From: CAZAZQ01 sp964489705
GTDB lineage: Bacteria; Zixibacteria; MSB-5A5; GN15; FEB-12
Assembly (NCBI GenBank): GCA_964489705.1
Contig: CAZAZQ010000015.1
Location: 9,508-73,507 of the forward strand
Length of the DNA: 64,000 nucleotides
Direction of reading: 5' to 3'
The notes beneath the pieces were generated by a model. It was not told the DNA's origin, ran no database searches, and saw nothing but the letters and a program-made list of their open reading frames with translations. Positions 9,419-17,927 of the stretch are shown piece by piece. A program made the translations under genes and the position numbers. Every line of letters begins with the position of its first letter. Position 1 is the stretch's first letter.

Positions 9419-10015
9419 ATGTCCAAGTCTGAGGAAGTCCGGATACAACTGGAGAAGGAAATCGTCGAGCTTACCCAGGCGATTAACGAGATTGTATGTA
9501 AGTTCAAAAAAATGCGCCATCCGCTAGCCGAGTCCCGCAAGCAAGTACCGAAGGCAACCGAGCAACTCGATAAAATCACCCAGCAAACCGAAGCCGCCAC
9601 TCACCGAATGCTTGATGTCGTGGAACAGATTACCCAGCGGGAGGAGGAGGTTGTCAAGGGATTGACTGAAATCTCCGCCTGGGCTGAGAAGGGACGGGTT
9701 GCCGATATCCAAACGTTGTCCCAAACCTTGAAAGAGCATGCCGAAGCGACCATTGCGGATACCTACACCATTTTGGATGCGTTGCAGTTTCAAGATATTA
9801 CCTCCCAACAGATGAACCATGCCGCTTCACTCTTGGAAGAGATAGAAGAGAAATTGCACCAGATTGTGACGGTGTTGCACGGCAAGGAAGTCCCGCCGAC
9901 GGGAGGGAAGAAAGCCAAAAAAGAGCGGGCGTATGATCCCCACGCCGACCTGTTCGAGAAAAAGACGAATCAGGCGGAGGTGGATAGCCTTATCGCCAAC
10001 AAAGCTCAAATGTGA
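9419..10015 (+). CDS. cheZ: CheZ-type CheY-P phosphatase
   Basis: 198 residues, mostly long helices, as in CheZ. The catalytic region reads DALQFQDITSQQM, containing the Asp and Gln pair used by CheZ to dephosphorylate CheY-P. The C-terminus (residues about 180-198) is an amphipathic helix with VDSLIANK, comparable to the CheY-binding tail of known CheZ, joined by a polar, lysine-rich linker. Position between cheY and cheA supports the call. CheZ was first known from proteobacteria, so a divergent CheZ here is worth noting. Confidence 0.85.
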   Translation: MSKSEEVRIQLEKEIVELTQAINEIVCKFKKMRHPLAESRKQVPKATEQLDKITQQTEAATHRMLDVVEQITQREEEVVKGLTEISAWAEKGRVADIQTLSQTLKEHAEATIADTYTILDALQFQDITSQQMNHAASLLEEIEEKLHQIVTVLHGKEVPPTGGKKAKKERAYDPHADLFEKKTNQAEVDSLIANKAQM

Positions 10016-10027
10016 TGGAAAGAAGCG

Positions 10028-11899
10028 ATGTCTGAAGATACCGGGATTCAGCAAGATGAGATGCGGGAAATCATCGAGGATTTCCTGGTCGAAGCGGAAG
10101 AACTCATCAATTCATTGGACAATAATTTCGTCAAGCTCGAATCGTCGCCGAATGATTTGGATCTCTTGAACGAAATTTTCCGTGCCATCCACACGATTAA
10201 AGGAACGTCGAGTTTTCTCGGTTTCGAGCAGGTGACGACGCTGTCCCACCGCATGGAGGATATCCTCAACAAGCTTCGGAAATCCGAGATGGTCGTGACG
10301 CCCGATGTGATGGATCTGCTTTTGGAATCGCTGGATATTTTGAAAGGCTTGCTGGAAAATGTTCATGCCGGTTCTTCGGAAGAGGTAGACCTCGACGATA
10401 TCCTCGCCCGTTTGACGGCAGCGTTGACCAGTCAAGACGGAGAAGCCTCGGCTGCTTCTTCCGACTCTTCTGAAAGCGCTCCCGTCTCTTCACCTTCCGT
10501 GGCTGAAACTTCCCCGGAGAAGGCTACGGTAGAAGAGTTCTCGTCCCCATCGGCGGAAGGAAAAGAGCCTCAGCCGCAAGAAGCGGCTTCCTCGTCCCCT
10601 GCTCCAGAAACGTCGCAGCCTTCGCCAGCAGAAACAACCGCTGCTGCTCCCCAAGCAAAAACAGCACCCAAGGAGAAACCGACGCCCAAAGAGAAGAAGC
10701 ATGTCGTCGAACAGACGATTCGCGTCGATGTAGAACGGCTTGATACCTTGATGAATATGATGGGCGAGCTGGTGCTGGGTCGCAACAGCCTGGTGCAAAG
10801 TGTCAACAAGCTGAATACGGAGCACGAAAGCGATTACAACTTGGAGCAGTTGAACAAGGCGACTACGGCAGTCAACTTCATCACCACCGAGTTGCAAATG
10901 GCGGTGATGAAAATGCGCATGCAGCCCATCAGCAAGGTGTTCAACCGCTTTCCTCGCCTGGTGCGGGATCTGGCGCGCGAGACGAAAAAACAAATCGAAT
11001 TGAAGCTGGCGGGAGAAACGACCGAGCTCGATAAGTCCGTCATCGAGGAGATCGGCGACCCGCTGGTGCATATCATCCGCAACGCGTGTGACCATGGGCT
11101 GGAATCTCCGGAAGAGCGAATCGCCAAAGGAAAGCCGCCCACCGGTACGGTGAAGTTGACCGCCAGCCAGGAGGGCTCAAATATCGTCATAAAAATCGAA
11201 GACGACGGACGGGGCTTCGACGTCGAAGCGATCCGTGCCAAGGCGGTCGAGCGCGGCTTGGCGACCCAGCAGGATGTCGACAAGATGACCGACCCGGAAG
11301 TTTTTCGGTTTGTCTTCGAGCCGGGATTCTCGACGGCGAAGGTGATAACTGACGTCTCCGGGCGCGGAGTGGGGATGGACGTCGTTCGCTCCAACATTGA
11401 AAAGCTCAACGGCTTGATCGAGCTGGCGTCGGAGAAAGATGTCGGCACCACGATTACAATTAAATTGCCGCTCACCCTGGCGATTGTTCAGGGATTGTTG
11501 GTGGAATCGGACGGCGAAATCTTCATTCTTCCGCTCGCCTCGGTATTGGAGACGGTCAAAACCGAGCAGTCGGAGATTTACTTTGTTAATCAACGTCCCA
11601 TTCTCAAACTTCGTGACAGTATCATTCCTATCGTAAACTTAGTCGAAGTTCTCCATGCCCGACCGTCCAGCTTCGAGCTGACGGAAAAACCGTACATTGT
11701 TGTCGTCGGCTTGGCGGACAAGAAGTTGGGGTTGATAGTCGATAGGTTCCTCGGGCAGGAGGAAGTCGTTATCAAATCACTCGGAAGTTACTTGGGAACG
11801 ACCGAGGGAATAGCGGGGGCAACTATCCTCGGCGATGGGCGGATTCGTCTTATTGTCGATCTTATCGGTCTTTTCAACATTGCCAAGCGGCTGACCTAA
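10028..11899 (+). CDS. cheA: chemotaxis histidine kinase CheA, lacking a P2 domain
   Basis: 623 residues. Order: HPt domain (1-115) with phospho-histidine H55 in AIHTIKGTSSFLG; a low-complexity Ser/Pro/Ala/Glu linker of about 85 residues (140-225); dimerisation helices; the GHKL ATPase with N box HIIRNACDHG, G1 DDGRGFD and the GRGVGMDVV box; and a CheW-like P5 domain to the end. The linker stands where P2, the CheY-docking domain, is normally found, so P2 appears to be absent. CheA receives signals from receptors through CheW, neither of which is encoded here. Confidence 0.95.
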   Translation: MSEDTGIQQDEMREIIEDFLVEAEELINSLDNNFVKLESSPNDLDLLNEIFRAIHTIKGTSSFLGFEQVTTLSHRMEDILNKLRKSEMVVTPDVMDLLLESLDILKGLLENVHAGSSEEVDLDDILARLTAALTSQDGEASAASSDSSESAPVSSPSVAETSPEKATVEEFSSPSAEGKEPQPQEAASSSPAPETSQPSPAETTAAAPQAKTAPKEKPTPKEKKHVVEQTIRVDVERLDTLMNMMGELVLGRNSLVQSVNKLNTEHESDYNLEQLNKATTAVNFITTELQMAVMKMRMQPISKVFNRFPRLVRDLARETKKQIELKLAGETTELDKSVIEEIGDPLVHIIRNACDHGLESPEERIAKGKPPTGTVKLTASQEGSNIVIKIEDDGRGFDVEAIRAKAVERGLATQQDVDKMTDPEVFRFVFEPGFSTAKVITDVSGRGVGMDVVRSNIEKLNGLIELASEKDVGTTITIKLPLTLAIVQGLLVESDGEIFILPLASVLETVKTEQSEIYFVNQRPILKLRDSIIPIVNLVEVLHARPSSFELTEKPYIVVVGLADKKLGLIVDRFLGQEEVVIKSLGSYLGTTEGIAGATILGDGRIRLIVDLIGLFNIAKRLT

Positions 11900-11911
11900 G
11901 GGGAAGCGTCA

Positions 11912-13036
11912 ATGGCTCTTATGTCCGAACAACAGATACGCATTCTTGTGGTGGACGACTCGGCGTTCATGCGCAAAGCATTGAGCATGATGCTCGAATC
12001 CGATCCGAGCATCAAGGTCGTCGGCACCGCCCGCGACGGAGCCGAAGGAGTCGAGAAAGTCAAGCTCCTCAAGCCGGACTTGGTCACCATGGACATCGAA
12101 ATGCCGCGCATGGACGGCTTAGCCGCCTTGCGGGAGATTATGACCACCAACCCGGTGCCGGTCATGATGGTTTCCTCTTTGACGACGGAAGGGGCGGATG
12201 CCACCATGAAGGCGCTGGAAATGGGCGCGGTGGATTTCATCCCCAAGCAGTTGTCATACGTAAGCCTCGATATCGTCAAAATCAAAGAAGAACTGCTGGC
12301 GAAAATAAAGGATATTGTTCGGCGCAAGAATATCCTGATGGCGCGGTATAAAGTTCGCGCTCTCGGTTCTCCAAAACAAGCTGCGACGACACCGACAGCT
12401 TCCCGTCCCACCACACCCTCAACGCGGGTGCCGACTGCCGGAGGCAAAACCGCCGCCAAAAAACATCATGTCATCAACATTATCAGTATAGGTTCTTCGA
12501 CAGGAGGACCGCTGGCGCTTCAGACGGTTATTGCCAACCTGCCGCGGAACTTGCCGGTGCCGATTCTCATCGCTCAGCACATGCCGCCGATGTTCACCAA
12601 GTCGCTTGCCGAGCGGTTGGACGCCCTCGCCCAGTTGAAGGTGAAGGAAGCCGAAGACGGGGAGTGGACTCAACCCGGAAGCGTCTATATTGCTCCCGGC
12701 GGCAAGCACTTGACGGTACGGAAGGTGGGCTCTCGTAGTCAACTGATGGTGTCGCCGGAGCCGAAAGATACGTTGTATCATCCCTGCGTCGATATCCTGA
12801 TGCTTTCTGTCGCCGAGGCGTTCGGCGGCTTTGCCATGGGGGTTATTCTGACCGGCATGGGAGATAACGGCGTCGTGGGATTAAAAAAGCTTAAAGAAAA
12901 GGGCGGCGTGGTTATCGCCCAAGATGAAGCATCCAGCGTCGTCTATGGGATGCCTCGTGCGGTGGTGGAAGCAAAGCTGCCGGATGCGGTAGCGTCTCTT
13001 GAGGACATTCCCGCCGAAATTGCCAGCTACTTTTAA
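11912..13036 (+). CDS. cheB: chemotaxis response regulator methylesterase CheB
   Basis: 374 residues: receiver domain 8-130 with D15-D16 and acceptor D61 (VTMDIEMP), a linker rich in Thr/Pro, and the methylesterase domain from about 188. The catalytic serine is S196 in ISIGSSTGGP, with the histidine in AQHMPP and the aspartate in LTGMGDNG. CheB removes methyl groups from receptor glutamates when phosphorylated by CheA. It is the last gene of this chemotaxis run. Two in-frame ATGs (11912 and 11921) are possible; GGGG upstream favours the first. Confidence 0.95.
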   Translation: MALMSEQQIRILVVDDSAFMRKALSMMLESDPSIKVVGTARDGAEGVEKVKLLKPDLVTMDIEMPRMDGLAALREIMTTNPVPVMMVSSLTTEGADATMKALEMGAVDFIPKQLSYVSLDIVKIKEELLAKIKDIVRRKNILMARYKVRALGSPKQAATTPTASRPTTPSTRVPTAGGKTAAKKHHVINIISIGSSTGGPLALQTVIANLPRNLPVPILIAQHMPPMFTKSLAERLDALAQLKVKEAEDGEWTQPGSVYIAPGGKHLTVRKVGSRSQLMVSPEPKDTLYHPCVDILMLSVAEAFGGFAMGVILTGMGDNGVVGLKKLKEKGGVVIAQDEASSVVYGMPRAVVEAKLPDAVASLEDIPAEIASYF

Positions 13037-13109
13037 GTTTTTTCGTTACTTCCTGCTTTCCTTGCTATCTTCTTTCCCTTGTATATATTTATATTGTAGG
13101 TCTCTAAAA

Positions 13110-13140
13110 TCGACAAAAAGTTGTCGGAATGTGATATACT
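13110..13140 (+). promoter_or_regulatory. candidate promoter with internal inverted repeat
   Basis: A -10 like TATACT (13135-13140) stands 19 bases after TCGACA (13110-13115), five of six matches to the -35 consensus. A perfect inverted repeat CGACAA-AAAG-TTGTCG (13111-13126) overlaps the -35 and spacer, where a repressor could act. It lies about 70 bases before the VOC gene. Spacing is long, so the promoter call is moderate. Confidence 0.45.
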
Positions 13141-13207
13141 TTTTGTTTCATCGTCCGTATAAAAAAACAGGTCACAGTGAAACTCTACATTGGGAAAGGA
13201 AAGAAGA

Positions 13208-13597
13208 ATGTCAAACGGGAAGCCCGCTCATGGGATGTTTTGTTGGAATGAATTGCTTACCCGGGATGTGGAAAGCGCCACCGCATTTTATACGAAGCTT
13301 CTGGGTTGGAACGCCGCAGACAGCGGTATACCGGGAATGAAGTATACCGTTCTTCGGGTGGATGACAAGGATGCCGGGGGATTGATGGCGATGCCGCCGG
13401 AGGTCCCCGCGGAAGTGCCGTCTCATTGGCTCTCGTACATTGCAGTCGATGATGTCGATGCCATGGCAAAGAAGACCGAGGAACTGGGAGGAAAAGTGAT
13501 TACTCCCCCGCGGGATATTCCTAACATTGGAAGGCATTGTCTTATTCAAGATCCCACCGGGGCGGTGGTGGCGTTGATTACATTTACTACTCATTGA
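13208..13597 (+). CDS. VOC (glyoxalase/bleomycin-resistance fold) protein
   Basis: 129 residues covering two beta-alpha-beta-beta-beta units of the vicinal oxygen chelate fold. The opening FCWNELLTRDVESATAFYTKLLGW and the ending DPTGAVVALI are typical of the VOC subgroup in which one domain dimerises. Substrate cannot be told from sequence. The ATG at 13208 follows AAAGGAAAGA; an upstream in-frame start at 13190 would place that site inside the gene. Its neighbour is a methionine sulfoxide reductase, so a role in reactive-species or electrophile defence is possible but unproven. Confidence 0.85.
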   Translation: MSNGKPAHGMFCWNELLTRDVESATAFYTKLLGWNAADSGIPGMKYTVLRVDDKDAGGLMAMPPEVPAEVPSHWLSYIAVDDVDAMAKKTEELGGKVITPPRDIPNIGRHCLIQDPTGAVVALITFTTH

Positions 13598-13695
13598 GGG
13601 TTGAAAGAGCATAGCTGGACGGTTTCTTGCGGAACAAATCGTCGGCAAAATATGTCTATCTTATTGTATGGAAACTGCCGACAAAGGAACGAGAC

Positions 13696-14622
13696 GTGAA
13701 AAGAATTGTTTTACTTGCCATAGGGTGGGTGTTACTTGTCGCGGTAAGCGGATGGTCTCAGGAGAAGAAAATGGCATACCATGAGTTGAGCCCGGAAGAA
13801 GAACGGGTTATTATCCATAAAGGAACCGAGCCCCCTTTCAGTGGGGAATACTATTTGCATAGTGAGAAGGGTACCTATGTATGCAAACGATGTGGGACGC
13901 CGTTGTTTCGCTCTGACGACAAATTCGATGCCGGGTGCGGCTGGCCTAGTTTTGACGATGCGTTGCCCGGGGCTGTCAAACAAGTGCCGGATGCCGATGG
14001 CAGGCGGATGGAAATTGTCTGTGCCCGCTGTGGGGCACACTTGGGACATGTGTTCACAGGTGAAGGATTTACGGAGAAAAATGTCCGTCACTGCGTCAAT
14101 TCCATTTCGTTGAATTTTATTCCTTCTGAAGAGAAAGTGAAAATGAAAAAAGCGTATTTTGCCGGAGGGTGTTTTTGGGGGGTGGAGTACTATTTTCAGC
14201 AGGTTCCGGGAGTGCTCTCGACACAGGTGGGATATATGGGCGGAAAGGTCGAAAATCCGACATACCATCAAGTTTGTACGGGGAAAACGGGGCATGTGGA
14301 AACCGTCGAGGTTACTTTCGACCCGGCTCAGGTTACCTATGAGGAACTGGCAAAGCTGTTTTTTGAAATTCACGACCCGACCCAAGAGGATCGACAAGGT
14401 CCCGACATCGGCGAGCAGTACCGTTCCGTTGTTTTTTGTGTAGACGACGAGCAACGCGAAACCGCCGAACGGCTGATTCATATCCTCAAGGAAAAGGGGT
14501 ACGACGTGGTGACGAAGGTTGAACCTGCTCAGACCTTTTGGGAAGCGGAAGACTATCATCAAGAGTATTACAGAAAAAATCACGGACAGCCGTATTGCCA
14601 TTTCCGACAGAAGAAGTTTTAA
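13696..14622 (+). CDS. secreted MsrB-MsrA fusion methionine sulfoxide reductase
   Basis: 308 residues from a GTG start preceded by AAAGGA. An N-terminal hydrophobic signal (residues 1-22, ending SGWSQ) suggests export. Residues about 30-150 are MsrB, with zinc-site pairs CKRC and CARC and the catalytic cysteine in RHCVNS. Residues about 155-305 are MsrA, with the catalytic cysteine in GGCFWG and the conserved HVETVEV and GEQYRS motifs. Together they reduce both epimers of methionine sulfoxide. The order MsrB-MsrA is the reverse of the MsrAB of Neisseria. The exported location implies repair of envelope proteins, needing an outside source of electrons. Confidence 0.93.
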   Translation: MKRIVLLAIGWVLLVAVSGWSQEKKMAYHELSPEEERVIIHKGTEPPFSGEYYLHSEKGTYVCKRCGTPLFRSDDKFDAGCGWPSFDDALPGAVKQVPDADGRRMEIVCARCGAHLGHVFTGEGFTEKNVRHCVNSISLNFIPSEEKVKMKKAYFAGGCFWGVEYYFQQVPGVLSTQVGYMGGKVENPTYHQVCTGKTGHVETVEVTFDPAQVTYEELAKLFFEIHDPTQEDRQGPDIGEQYRSVVFCVDDEQRETAERLIHILKEKGYDVVTKVEPAQTFWEAEDYHQEYYRKNHGQPYCHFRQKKF

Positions 14623-14818
14623 GAAACCCGTCAAGGTGTAAATGCCACGACATTTTCCTTACTTTATTCTGTCCCTTATCGTGTCGTTAAGATAAAGGGG
14701 AGGAATTTTTTATTTGCTCTTGAAAAGGGAACTCCGTAAACGTCTTTATGTTGCATAGCGAAAAGTGCAAAAACATATGGGGGCGCCGATAATTTCCCCA
14801 GCTCGTTGAGGAGTAGCT

Positions 14819-15688
14819 ATGAAAAAGAGCACATTTAATGCCAGAGGCTTGACTTCCTTTTTTATGACGTTCGGTTTCTTGGTCATGTCCGTTACCGGTA
14901 TCATTTTGTATTTTGAACCACAGGGGCGGGTCGCCTATTGGGTGACCTGGAGATTCCTTGGATTGACAAAAACGGATTGGGACAATATTCATATTCTCTC
15001 CAGTCTTCTTTTCGTGGTGGCGGGTATTTTTCACCTCTATTTTAATTGGAAACCTCTCATGCACTACTTACGAGACAAAGTTGCCGGCGGTATTAGATTG
15101 AAACGAGAGTTTGCCGTGAGTATTGCCGGGTTGCTCATTGTTGTGGTGAGTGCGCTCTATCATGTTCCGCCGGTGGGGTATTTGCTTGACTTTAACGAAT
15201 ATCTCAAAGGGCTGTGGGTGTTTTCGCCCGAATATGAACCCCCCTTCGGTCATGCGGAGTTACTTTCGTTGAAAGTGTTTACCAAAAAGATGGATATTGA
15301 CCTGACGAAAGCAAAGGCGGAGCTGAATAAGAACGGCATTAAAATAGTGAGCGATACCCTTTCCCTTGAAGAAATCGCCAGAGCCAACAATGTTTCACCG
15401 AAGGACTTGTATATGATAATAAAAAAGTACGAGTCTGTCCCAAATGGAGAATTTCCTCGGAGCTATACGCCGGAGGAGGTCGAGTTGGAGTTTGCCGGTT
15501 CCAACTTGGGAAGCAAGACGCTGAAAGTAATGTGCGCTAAAACCGGCGTGGATATGGAAACGGCACAAAAGCGATTGGCGGTGAAGGGATATGAAATGAG
15601 TGAAGATGATACTTTCAAAAAAGTTGCCGATAGGTATGGGGTTACGCCGATGGATATCTTGAAGACGGTGTTGGTTGCTGAGAAGTAA
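14819..15688 (+). CDS. cytochrome-b-like membrane protein (DUF4405) with duplicated C-terminal domain
   Basis: 289 residues. Four membrane segments lie in residues about 10-130; histidines in the second (NIHILSS and GIFHLYF) and fourth (SALYHVPP) are candidate haem ligands, and I place this part in the DUF4405 group. The C-terminal 140 residues are soluble and contain two similar units of about 40 residues, each with an 'A/V-x-x-x-x-V-x-P-x-D-I/L' helical pattern (ARANNVSPKDLY, ADRYGVTPMDIL). Such proteins pass electrons between quinones and periplasmic cytochromes. An octaheme cytochrome is encoded 33 kb away, which may be a partner. It lies 288 bases before the large membrane operon and is not clearly part of it. 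Confidence 0.75.
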   Translation: MKKSTFNARGLTSFFMTFGFLVMSVTGIILYFEPQGRVAYWVTWRFLGLTKTDWDNIHILSSLLFVVAGIFHLYFNWKPLMHYLRDKVAGGIRLKREFAVSIAGLLIVVVSALYHVPPVGYLLDFNEYLKGLWVFSPEYEPPFGHAELLSLKVFTKKMDIDLTKAKAELNKNGIKIVSDTLSLEEIARANNVSPKDLYMIIKKYESVPNGEFPRSYTPEEVELEFAGSNLGSKTLKVMCAKTGVDMETAQKRLAVKGYEMSEDDTFKKVADRYGVTPMDILKTVLVAEK

Positions 15689-15812
15689 CCGCACCGTTTT
15701 CTTCCTTTTTTCTCCACTATCCACTAAAGTATCGCATGATGCGAAAAAGGCATTTTCTTTTTTAGCCGTCCCATATCTATTAATGAGAGAAAAAAGCGGG
15801 AAGTTTTTTCGC

Positions 15813-15841
15813 TTGACTTGATTTGTCACGGGGCATACATT
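15813..15841 (+). promoter_or_regulatory. promoter of the twelve-gene membrane operon
   Basis: TTGACT (15813-15818) and TACATT (15836-15841) are 17 bases apart, a good sigma-70-type pair. The first module gene starts 136 bases later, leaving an untranslated leader. The 13 bases at 15807-15819 (TTTCGCTTGACTT) recur exactly at 31168-31180, before the acetyl-CoA synthetase gene. Confidence 0.6.
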
Positions 15842-15976
15842 CACAAAAGTTATGTGAAGTTGGTTTTGAAGTACCAACGTGCCTATTTCTGATAAACAGG
15901 TGAATTGCCTTGTGAGTGTTATACGGTTTTGCCTGTCCAGGCGGCGCTCATAGGGGAAACGTGAGGATAGTGCAAC

Positions 15977-17239
15977 TTGAAGTATTTCACGTACACAACC
16001 AAACGACAGAGAGTTGGTTGGGGTTGTCTCTTGCTTATCGCTCTTTCCCTTTTTCCTTTTTCTTTCCTTCACGCCCAAGACGATACGACGAAAACACAAG
16101 CGGTCGTCATTCCTCCGGACAGTATCCCTGAAGAATATTATCCTTTGCCGCCCACTAACGTCCGGGTAAAAGACGCCCCCAACGACGCCGGTGGAACAGT
16201 GATTATCAGTTGGGATTTGTCGCCGGATGATTCTCTCGGCGGGAAAGTGATGGAATATGTCGTCATGCGGAGCACCTCACCCGACGGTCCTTTTGAAGAG
16301 TTGGGCCGCACGGTACGTGGAAACAGCAATTTTACCGATAAGCAAGCCACGACGGGGGTGAAATTTTACTATAAAGTAGTTGCCCAGAATTTTGAAAAGA
16401 AGGACAGCGAGTATCTCTGGCGGGCTTCCAGCGAATCGGAGGTGGTCGGTCCGGTGACCTCCAAGCAGCAATGGTTCAACACCCAACGGCTGAACATCCT
16501 GATCGGCATTCTTATCTTATGCGGTGCTATTATATACTTCATCTGGGCGGCGAAATCGGGGAAAGATTTTTACATTCGCAAAATCGCCGGTATTGAAGAA
16601 GTGGAAAACGCCGTGGGGCGCGCCACGGAAATGGGCAGCACTATTTATTATATTCCCGGCATCAACGACATGGACGACGTCCAAACGTTAGCCAGTATGA
16701 CTATTCTCGGGAAGGTTGCTGCCATTGCGGCGGAAAACGGCACCCGCATCGATGTGCCGGTTGCCCGCTCGATGGTTATGGTGACGGCGAAAGAGACGGT
16801 CAAAGAAGCCTACAGCCGGGTGGGACGGCCGGATTCGTTCCAAGAAGACCAGGTACGCTATCTCACTGACGACCAATTCGGTTATGCGGCTGCTATCGAC
16901 GGCTTGTTCGTGCGGGAAAAACCGGCGACGATTTTCCTCATCGGGGCGTTCTTTGCCGAGTCGTTGATTATGGCGGAAACCGGGAACAGTATCGGCGCTA
17001 TTCAAATCGCCGGAACGGCGATGCCGGCACAGTTGCCGTTCTTTATCGCCGCCTGCGACTACACCCTCATCGGGGAAGAGCTGTTCGCTGCTTCGGCGTA
17101 TCTCTCTCGGGAGCCGAAATTGCTCGGTTCTTTGAAAGGGCAGGACGTAGGAAAGGCGGTTTTCTTGCTGGCGATTCTTATTGGAGTGGTGTTGGAGCTT
17201 TTTGGCGTGGAAGTCCACCGACTGTTTTCAGCGCAATGA
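15977..17239 (+). CDS. module 1 A protein: FnIII domain plus DUF6754-like domain
   Basis: 420 residues. A signal peptide or anchor occupies residues 14-36, a fibronectin type III domain about 55-155, a membrane helix about 172-192, a conserved domain about 200-395, and a final membrane helix 396-414. The conserved part (GRATEMG, IPGINDMDDVQTLA, FGYAAAIDG, IGAFFAESLIMAETGNSIGAIQIAGTA in pieces, LLGSLKGQDVGKA) matches what I know as DUF6754, of unknown function. Topology would put FnIII outside and DUF6754 inside the cell. The start is TTG at 15977: an in-frame stop at 15968 excludes anything further upstream, and GAGG lies ten bases before. It is the first of twelve genes. Confidence 0.85.
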   Translation: MKYFTYTTKRQRVGWGCLLLIALSLFPFSFLHAQDDTTKTQAVVIPPDSIPEEYYPLPPTNVRVKDAPNDAGGTVIISWDLSPDDSLGGKVMEYVVMRSTSPDGPFEELGRTVRGNSNFTDKQATTGVKFYYKVVAQNFEKKDSEYLWRASSESEVVGPVTSKQQWFNTQRLNILIGILILCGAIIYFIWAAKSGKDFYIRKIAGIEEVENAVGRATEMGSTIYYIPGINDMDDVQTLASMTILGKVAAIAAENGTRIDVPVARSMVMVTAKETVKEAYSRVGRPDSFQEDQVRYLTDDQFGYAAAIDGLFVREKPATIFLIGAFFAESLIMAETGNSIGAIQIAGTAMPAQLPFFIAACDYTLIGEELFAASAYLSREPKLLGSLKGQDVGKAVFLLAILIGVVLELFGVEVHRLFSAQ

Positions 17240-17252
17240 GAAGGACTGAAGG

Positions 17253-17927
17253 ATGAAACGAGAAATTCCTCTGGCAATAACGTTTATAGCAGGTATTTCC
17301 TTTGCCATTGCCTATTTTATTCCTCATTGGCCCTTTGGAAAGCTGGAAAAGTGGTTCAACGATTGGCTGGTAATTGTCTTTGCCTTTGCCATTTGGCTGG
17401 GCGCGCTGAACTTGCTGAAAATATCGTTTATGAAAATTATCAATAAGAAGTCCGATTGGCCTCATGCGGCGCTTATTATCATCTCATTTTTCGTTATTGT
17501 CATAATCGGATTTTATGAGGGGTATCGCGGTTTGTATGCCAATCCGCCTTTTTCCTTCCGTGATCCCGGCACCGGTTTCGATTGGCTCTATGTCAACGTC
17601 TATTCGCCGCTGTCGGCAACAATGTTCGCCCTCTTGGCGTTCTTTGTCGCTTCGGCGTCGTACCGGGCTTTCCGGGCACGGAATTTCGAAGCGACCTTGC
17701 TTTTGCTCGCCGCCTTTTTCGTCATGTTGGGCCGGGTGCCTATCGGAGATTTGCTGACCTCGTGGTTGCCGAAAAGTTACCAGATGTCTCAGTGGGCGAC
17801 GTGGATTATGAACGTGTTGAATACCGCCGGTCAACGGGCGATTATGATAGGTATTGCTTTGGGGCTGGTGTCTACGTCCCTCCGAATCATCTTGGGTCTT
17901 GAGCGTTCATACTTGGGAGGCGACTGA
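17253..17927 (+). CDS. module 1 B protein: six-helix membrane protein
   Basis: 224 residues with about six membrane helices (near 5-25, 38-58, 70-90, 122-145, 152-172, 200-222). I recognise no named family. The diagnostic conserved stretch shared with the B proteins of modules 2 and 3 is LLAFFVASASYRAFRARN, then AGQRAIMIGIALG and the C-terminal LRIILGLERSYLG. The arginine-rich cytoplasmic loop after SYRAF is conserved in all three. It lies 13 bases after A and its stop overlaps the C start by one base, so the genes are tightly coupled. Confidence 0.85.
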   Translation: MKREIPLAITFIAGISFAIAYFIPHWPFGKLEKWFNDWLVIVFAFAIWLGALNLLKISFMKIINKKSDWPHAALIIISFFVIVIIGFYEGYRGLYANPPFSFRDPGTGFDWLYVNVYSPLSATMFALLAFFVASASYRAFRARNFEATLLLLAAFFVMLGRVPIGDLLTSWLPKSYQMSQWATWIMNVLNTAGQRAIMIGIALGLVSTSLRIILGLERSYLGGD

